From Datisca glomerata (taxonomy: Eukaryota; Streptophyta; Magnoliopsida; Cucurbitales; Datiscaceae), in contig QANY01006190.1 of NCBI GenBank assembly GCA_003255025.1, positions 658,317 to 722,316 of the forward strand: a stretch of 64,000 bases of DNA. The letters run 5' to 3'. Under the pieces are notes generated by a model that had not been told where the DNA came from, ran no database searches, and saw only the letters and a program-made list of their open reading frames with translations. The first letter of the stretch is position 1, and every line of letters begins with the position of its first letter. Positions 57,714 to 64,000 of this stretch are shown here, piece by piece. A program made the position numbers and the translations under genes.

Positions 57714-59780
57714 ATTTTTTAATGATCATAAGTCTTTTCATTTTTTATCTTGCTGCTATTTTAAATACACTTGCTTGAACTAATTACTATTTATGATTAT
57801 TCTTTTACTATTTGATTAGCAAATGGAGGAAGAAAGAAAATAATGATAATTAATGAACTAAGTAGTTCAGAATGAAAAAAAATGGGTATATTTATATCCA
57901 AAAATATTCTATCTTGAAATTTCATTGAATTTTTTTACATGACGTTCGGTTTAACTAATTATCGTTGGTAATTTTTTTCACTATTTAGATAGCAATTATT
58001 GAAAAAAATGATAATTAATAGACTATTTAGTAAAAAATAAAGGTTATACTTATATCAACTCTATATTTTTAAATAAATAAATAAATATATATATATATAC
58101 ACTATGAAATTTTATACTTATGTAGTTCAAATTTATTTATATATAAAATAATTTAATATTACTTTATTTATAATATTATAATTATATTATATTAAAAAAT
58201 TATTAAAAGTTAAAAAATGGTCTAACCCTCTAAAACAGAGGGGACCCTTTGTTTTCAACAGAGGGCGCACTATGTCAACAAAGGGTTGTAACCCTCTATT
58301 GGGACAGAGGGTGCCCCATGTCCTTCTCTCCTTTTAGAGCTAAGGCTTGGCCGTAGCTCTCAACCAATATTTTTTTTTCTTATTTTTTTTTATAATTTAT
58401 TATATAATGGATTTTTACATTTGTCTTTTTTGTTCTTCTTATTATGTTTTACATTTGATCTTCACTTTTCATATTTTCTCCACTTTGTCACCCTACAATC
58501 ACATTGATTCTAACTTCTCGTCTATTTAATTTCTTTTACTTCTTTTAGTTATTAATATATTTTATTTACATATTTATTTATGTAGCACTCTTCTATCATC
58601 ATGTTTAAAATAAGATTCATGTCTCATTCACTTATATCAATATGTATATGTATGTGATTCCTGTTTCATTTATTTATAACAATATACATATGTATGTGAT
58701 TTAGTCCTATTCATTTGTAAAAATATGTATATACTTGGGTCATAAAATAACATGTAGATTTAAATCATATTATCTTTTTCTTTTTCTTTACTAAAAATCC
58801 ATATCAAATTTCTTGAACTACTGAGCTGAAGAATTATTTTTGGGATACTGAGAAAAACTCCGATAATGCTTTGATTTAAAAATAATTAATAAAAATAAAA
58901 AATAAATTGTTTTTCAATAGACTTCGTACCGCCAATTATAAGTATTAATTTTTTTTCATTTTATGATACAAGAGATATCAAATAGGACATTTAAAATTAA
59001 TTTTCTTTAACATTATTTTTAAAATATAATGTGTATAGCATCTAGTTATAGTGGATAACCATTTTTATAATGTGTGTTGTGGGGTGTTAATACATTCCTC
59101 ACACAAATCAAGTTTGAGTTTTTGTAGACCAAAATTTTATTTTAAAATTGGGTGACTAATCACGTCCTAAAATGATTGTTGGTGATTCCGAAATTCTTTT
59201 TTCCAAAAATAATTTTTATGCCACTCCACGTCGCGTGCACGTTGTGATAGGAAGGTAATGACTCACTTCACTTGGATTTTGTTTGAGACTTGTTAGATAA
59301 ACCTTGACTTGGTTCTAGTACTAGTTTTGGGTGTTATAGGGAATTCTCAACTCCCAAAATTAGCTTTTGACGATGCTCTAAATTTCATTCAAGTGCTCTA
59401 TGATTTAGGCGCATCTTGTATTTTAGGTTCACAAGCTTTCATATGAGAAAAGCTTTATTCCCAAATGTTTTTCTCTCATACAGCTATTCTAACTTCATCC
59501 ACAAAGAAGGCATAGAAATTTCACATGCTATATGGTGATAGACATAATCATCCACCCATTGACGAATGTAACCGATGACTTACCAGTTTAGCAATTCTCA
59601 ATCTTCTTTACTCATATTCACTAGCTTTGTAGTATCAATCACATTTTATGGGAGCATGAATCTTTTTACAGTAGAGAAGATCCTCCATTTTTCCTCTGTA
59701 CAAAACTACCAATTAGTCTCATTTAGACTAATTATTATGCTTGTATTAACTTTCATGATCACTCTAAACTGTAATAACGC
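57714..59780. other. Intergenic AT-rich DNA
   Basis: No gene is seen. Features are an AT microsatellite (58076-58100), a cluster of inverted ACCCTCT motifs (58222-58310) and long AT runs. The region between 59220 and 59780 could be the decayed interior of the TRIM-like element next to it. Confidence 0.5.
58222..58310. repeat. Cluster of inverted ACCCTCT / AGAGGGT motifs
   Basis: ACCCTCTAAAACAGAGGG, CAACAGAGGG, AACCCTCTATTGGGACAGAG and related pieces alternate within 90 bp. Clustered short inverted motifs again recall subterminal regions of CACTA-type elements, but no terminus is seen. Confidence 0.5.
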
Positions 59781-59787
59781 CAACCAG

Positions 59788-59935
59788 GCTCTAATACCAG
59801 TGTTTGTGTTATTGAGCCTTCTCAAGCTCAAAAGTTAGTTTGAGAGTCAAGATTTTCACTCACACTTATAAACTGACTATAATTCTCTTTTACAACCGAT
59901 GTGGGATAATCTTAAAAATTTCTTAATAAAGAAAC
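59788..59935 (-). repeat. TRIM-like LTR with primer site
   Basis: GCTCTAATACCA (59788-59799), read on the minus strand, is TGGTATTAGAGC, one mismatch from the initiator-tRNA primer site. It adjoins TGTTTGTGTTATTGAGCC, followed by CAAGCTCAAAAGTTAG and CCGATGTGGGATAATC. This order is typical of short TRIM LTRs. The other LTR was not identified, and similar sequence occurs at 19230-19345. Confidence 0.5.
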
Positions 59936-60397
59936 TAGGCTTTTATCATATGCGAGATCGGGGCTTTCTCTTGACCTCATAAAAAGAGGTCTATCTTATG
60001 TGCTGGAAACAACACGCAGCTTAAGCGGAACTCAATATTAACCTATTTAATCAACTTACTATTAAAAAACCATGTGTTAGGTTGATAAAATGTCTTGCTC
60101 AATTTCTTTGGAATGAATAAGGAAAAGTCTCAATGTAAGTCAATCCTAATTATATAGACAATCACATTAATCATTGTCACATCACATCAGTTAACTTCCA
60201 AATATTAATGTCCACATATTTTTTGTTGAAACTGCCATACAACTTTTCGTAATGAGGGTCCAGTGTAATGAAGATATTTGACCATTTGAAATATACAGCT
60301 AGAAGCTGAGAAATATAATTTTATTCCAGTCAAATTGAAAAAAAAAAAGATAAAAAACAAAAACAAAATTCTCACATAAAGCAACTCTATATTCCTC

Positions 60398-60405
60398 TAT
60401 AAAAT
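60398..60405 (+). promoter_or_regulatory. TATA box of the proline-rich protein gene
   Basis: CTATAAAA lies about 85 bp before the start codon, after AT-rich DNA and with a CTCTATATTCC stretch beside it. It gives a leader of about 50 nt. Confidence 0.55.
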
Positions 60406-60485
60406 GACTCTATATCATCGAGCCTCTCAATTATATATCCACCTAGTTCTGGATTTTCTGTGTAATTTATTCGGAATATTTGACG

Positions 60486-61758
60486 ATGTCTCGATCTATT
60501 TTAAGGGTAACATGGATGTGCGTCTTTGTTTCATTGTTGGTTGCTAAACTCTGCTGTTGTGCTGAAGAGATAATAAATTATGACAGTGAGCTCAATCAAC
60601 CTGATCTCGCAGGTAATTATGACAATATTTTCAAAAATATTGGATTTCATATTTTCATTTTCAAAAACATAATCAAAGATATAAAACATTCCATCGCATA
60701 AATATACATATATAATTAATCTTTATGTGATACTTTATGTACATTATACTTGGTTGTGTCATAATTCAGTTAAACCGTCATAATATAACCTTAACTAAAT
60801 GCATGGAAATATTTTTATTTTGATGCATTTTTATAGATTTATTATGATGGTTCTAACAACCGCCACAGTATCTCAAGATATCATGACGGCTTGCTGTAAC
60901 CGTGATAGCATATTCAAAATAGCGATAATTACTAGCCAACTTCTGTGAAATGTTCATTTATTGCATATTGTTTCTTCTAAAATCTATTGCGACCGTTATA
61001 TCAATTTTCGCAATAAAACTGCCCCGCAATGCCAACTTTCTTGCCGTGGTACATGGTGAAACTATAGGACAACTAACTTATAATAATAGAAACGAATTTC
61101 ATTTGTTGCCCAAAATCGAATTTGAGATAATTCTGTCTGCTACTTGTAGTAAAGACGTCTTTACTTTGCTATATTTGCTACTTGACAATATTTTGTTTAA
61201 AATTCTTACCGTTTATTTTTTGTAGGAAAAAGGGTAGCTGAAAATGGAGCTTTCAATGACCAGAAACCTATACAAGCTCACCTTCATAAACTGCTTTTCA
61301 AGAACCACTTATCCAGCATCACAACTTTCAGAAAGCTACTTTCGGATCCTATTCCCCCCTTGAAGAGCCCTTTTCATCCTTCAATCCCATCGCTAAAAGA
61401 ACCTTTGGAACCAGTACAAACTCTACCGAAATCACATCTTCCATCTTCGTTTCACAAGAAACCACTTCCTAAGAAGCCACTTCGTCCTATAGTTCCATAT
61501 TATTCTTTCTTTCCGGCACCTCCAACGTTTAAAAAGCGACTTCCTCCACCGGCTCTGACATTTAAGAAGCCATTTCGATCTCCGAAGACGCCATTTCCTC
61601 CGATAGTTCCATATTATCCTTTCATTCCGGCCCCTCCAACAGTTAACAAACCATTTGCTCGACAAGTTCCGCCGTCCAGAAAGCCATTTCCACCTACTAC
61701 TCCAAACCCCATAGTTCCCTATATACCTTTCACTCCACCTCCTCCAATATCTAAGTAG
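60486..61758 (+). CDS. Secreted proline-rich (cell-wall type) protein, two exons
   Basis: Exon 1 is 60486-60612 and exon 2 is 61226-61758. The donor CGCAG|GTAATT and acceptor TTTTTTGTAG|GAAAAA join in phase 1 and give 219 residues. Residues 1-26 form a signal peptide (WMCVFVSLLVAKLCCCA). Residues 27-85 are charged and His/Leu/Lys-containing. From about residue 87 the protein is Pro/Lys-rich with three repeats: PIVPYYSFFPAPPT, PIVPYYPFIPAPPT and PIVPYIPFTPPPP. Such proteins are usually secreted to the wall, where prolines may be hydroxylated. No CxxxC or Ole e 1 domain follows. The ATG at 60486 is the first in frame. An antisense open frame over exon 2 is a shadow. Confidence 0.75.
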
Positions 61759-61884
61759 CATGAAGCATCCCTCATATGTTTTAGCTCTTAATTAAGAAGC
61801 CACTTCCTCACCATGTTTTCAAACCCAGATAATCTTCAAGTTAATTGACCTATCTTCAAAATAATTAAATTCATGTTTTGTGCA

Positions 61885-61969
61885 AATTAAGAGACATTGA
61901 TTGGTGTTTCATATCACACAATATTTTTTATCAAGAGACATAGGTTGGTGTTTCATATCACACAATAAA
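61885..61969 (+). terminator. 3' region with 40-bp duplication and AATAAA
   Basis: AAGAGACATTGATTGGTGTT and AAGAGACATAGGTTGGTGTT begin two copies of a 40-bp unit ending TTTCATATCACACAATA. The second copy runs into AATAAA at 61964-61969, a probable poly(A) signal of the proline-rich protein gene. Confidence 0.55.
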
Positions 61970-62727
61970 ATAATTTGTCATTTATAGATTAATTAACTTA
62001 TACTAATTGATACATCATCAATTAAAATTTTGGTCTGAATCTTAAAGTCTAGAATTACTCTATTTCAATTTGAACACTTCAATTTCCTAAAGTTTCAAGT
62101 TTCCAAAATTCAAAGACTTGTTAAGCTAAGTGACTTTTAATTTTCCAGTTTTGTATGCTTCAATAACAACAATTAAATGAAAGAAGGTCATAATAGTAGT
62201 TTAAAAATGGGAAAGATAAGACTTATGGCTACTTGAATAGACAAGTCTCTCTTCATCTTTCGAATTCTCAAGAGACAAGCTAGCTAGACTCATTATGGGA
62301 CTCACACACATATAGTGTTTGTGTGGTCACAGTACGTTTTTCATCATGGTGAGATTCATTATGGGACTCACATCATCGGACAACTCGGATCATATAACTG
62401 TTGCAAAATTTACATATAAGAAATATTTTTCATGTGAAAATAATAGTATTATTTTTAAATTCAATAAACCGAAGTATGATTCCAAAAAACTGAAACTAAA
62501 CCTATATATTAACTAAACTTAGAAATATTAATTCCAATTATATTTGGAGACAATTAACTGTTTTTTTTTCTTCTGTATTATCAATGGAGTGGCAGTAACT
62601 AACTATTGGTTCTCAAAATCATTTAATTACTAAACAGACAAATAGGTTGCCATTTGGTCGTAGATTCAATCAAATTAATAACTTTTCATATTTGAAAATT
62701 TTTCAAAAGACGAACTCATCCTCCTTC
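61970..62727. other. Intergenic DNA
   Basis: No gene is recognised. The phrase TCATTATGGGACTCACA occurs twice (62290 and 62357). Confidence 0.5.
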
Positions 62728-62731
62728 ATAC

Positions 62732-62740
62732 TATATAAAT
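62732..62740 (+). promoter_or_regulatory. TATA box of the DUF26 gene
   Basis: TATATAAAT lies 56 bp before the ATG at 62796, a normal position for a plant core promoter. Confidence 0.55.
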
Positions 62741-62795
62741 GATGAATGTTCTAGCTCTCCCTATCTTTAAAACCCAATAATTACTACTTATTTAC

Positions 62796-63378
62796 ATGAA
62801 GTCTATTTTGAAGTTGATCACTTTCTCCGTATCTATTTTCAACGTTTTTGTCTTGTTCCGAGTAGCTTCAGGAACAACTCAGCATTATTATGTCCAATAT
62901 TCCTGCTCCGGCACCGTGCAATACACAACCACCGATGATACTTTTAAAGAAGACTTAACAAAGCTGTTAATGAACTTTACTTCCTCTAAAACTCCTCCCC
63001 AAGATTTCATGTGGGGTGTAATTGGGAAAGGCCCAAACAAAGTATATGCTCATGCACTATGCCATGGCGTGATGTCTCTCTACCGACGTGCAGAAAATGT
63101 GTAAGGATGGCAAGCCCGACTATCCGCATACTTTGCCCACATGGCAAAAGGCAATAATATGGTACAAAAATTGTTTGTTGAGATACTCTAACACTGATTT
63201 TCGTGGACAAGTTGATCGAGAAAATAGAGTGTTAGAAATTAACGAGGCTAGGAGAGAGCTGTTAAATAATCTAGCCAATGAAGCTTCGAAACATCGGAAA
63301 TGATTTGCAAAAGGAAAGTTTGAGTTTGATGACACAATTATGTTATACGCATTAGCTCATTACAGTCATGATCTTCGA
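62796..63378 (+). pseudogene. Cysteine-rich repeat secretory protein (DUF26/Gnk2 type), frameshifted
   Basis: Residues 1-26 are a signal peptide (ILKLITFSVSIFNVFVLFRV). The first DUF26 domain starts near QYSCSGTVQYTTTDD and reaches ALCHG. There the frame is shifted by a 2-nt excess at about 63069-63070, so the expected C-x8-C-x2-C signature is read out of frame. A single-nt loss near 63148 shifts it again, and the later frame gives AIIWYKNCLLRYSNTDFRGQ. A stop at 63301-63303 follows SKHRK, although matching sequence continues (KFEFDDTIMLYALAHYSHDL, to about 63378). The family consists of apoplastic proteins linked to defence and plasmodesmata, usually with two DUF26 domains. The second is truncated here. 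Confidence 0.8.
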
Positions 63379-63384
63379 TAACTG

Positions 63385-64000
63385 ATGGTAAGATCTGTTT
63401 TTATTATCTAATCACACAACTTTCTAAAACGTTTGGACACATAATCACCGGAGCATATTTCGGTAGTGAAAGATACATATTTAGATTTCAAACTAACTCA
63501 TTTTAAGATGTTCCAATTGGGTATCATGTTGTGTTTCTTTGACAGATATATCTCAAGTAATGATTATAATTAATTAAGTTATTAAAAAAATATAAAAATG
63601 ATGACAAGTATCGAAAGCATCAACAAAGACAATATACCTATCTTTATACAAGAAATATATTTTAGAAAGAACTATAAAAATGGTTGAAAAGCATAGGTGA
63701 GTTGCGAAAATGTTTAAATTATTTATTTATTTTTTGCAAAAACGGTTTGGAGTAAATTATTTTTACCAAATTACAAAGGCCTAATGTAACTAATTTGTTT
63801 ATATATGTTTGTATAATTTTGCAACTAAATTAGTTATCTCAGTCATTTTCAATCATTTTTGCAAAGAACAAAAATTTTGGCCACTTTTATAGTTCACGCA
63901 AGAAATGTGACATTTTTTTTGCCATTTTGCGTATATTTTACATATACATTATGTATTATATAATTAGCTTTTTGACGTTGCACTCATTTTTTATTGGCCT
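63385..64000. other. Intergenic DNA to the end of the window
   Basis: AT-rich, with no gene, RNA or element terminus recognised. Confidence 0.5.

Noticed and set aside
61432..61761. Minus-strand Trp/Arg-rich open frame over the proline-rich gene
   Set aside because: It is the antisense reading of proline and lysine codons in exon 2 of the plus-strand gene.
1..64000. tRNA and rRNA genes
   Set aside because: I looked for conserved tRNA arms and box elements and for rRNA-like GC-rich stretches and saw none convincing. TGGTATCAGAGC-type matches are retroelement primer sites. A tRNAscan-SE run would settle this.

Overview
The window looks like nuclear DNA of a eudicot plant. It is AT-rich, has spliced genes with GT-AG introns, a seed oleosin behind RY and G-box elements, a plant Integrator subunit 9 gene, and a dense stack of plant transposable elements. 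I do not commit to a genus. There is one 25-base assembly gap (11136-11160).

Layout. 1-9467: intergenic DNA with an hAT-like MITE (3223-3690), an intact oleosin gene of the short L type (4170-4601, +), a small secreted cysteine peptide candidate (5743-6072, -) and a LINE fragment. 9468-14741 (-): a complete 11-coding-exon INTS9 gene, whose splice sites all join in phase to give 688 residues. 15350-16790: an hAT element with a perfect 8-bp target duplication, filled by three minisatellite families. 18080-18933: a Mutator-like non-autonomous element.

19584-57713 is best read as one nested complex. The host is a Tat-lineage Ty3/gypsy retrotransposon (5' LTR about 19584-20290, body 32041-46213, 3' LTR from 46214). 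An endogenous caulimovirid (petuvirus/florendovirus-like) lies between its 5' LTR and gag, in two rearranged and decayed copies (about 20296-32040). A second, minus-strand gypsy element is inserted in the Tat integrase (39365-44287, 5-bp duplication GATTG). Two more elements are inserted in the 3' LTR: an L1-type LINE (46823-52269, 11-bp duplication) and a CACTA DNA transposon (52444-57690, 3-bp duplication TAT). The CACTA element carries several exons of a captured COQ6 (ubiquinone-pathway monooxygenase) gene, introns included.

57714-64000: intergenic DNA, a TRIM-like LTR remnant, a two-exon gene for a secreted proline-rich protein (60486-61758, +), and a broken DUF26 cysteine-rich secreted-protein gene (62796-63378, +).

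Only four loci look like functional host genes: oleosin, INTS9, the proline-rich protein, and less surely the small cysteine peptide. They share no obvious pathway. The most novel material is the nested stack, the COQ6-capturing CACTA element and the endogenous pararetrovirus. All assignments come from reading the sequence and remembered family features. No database search was run.
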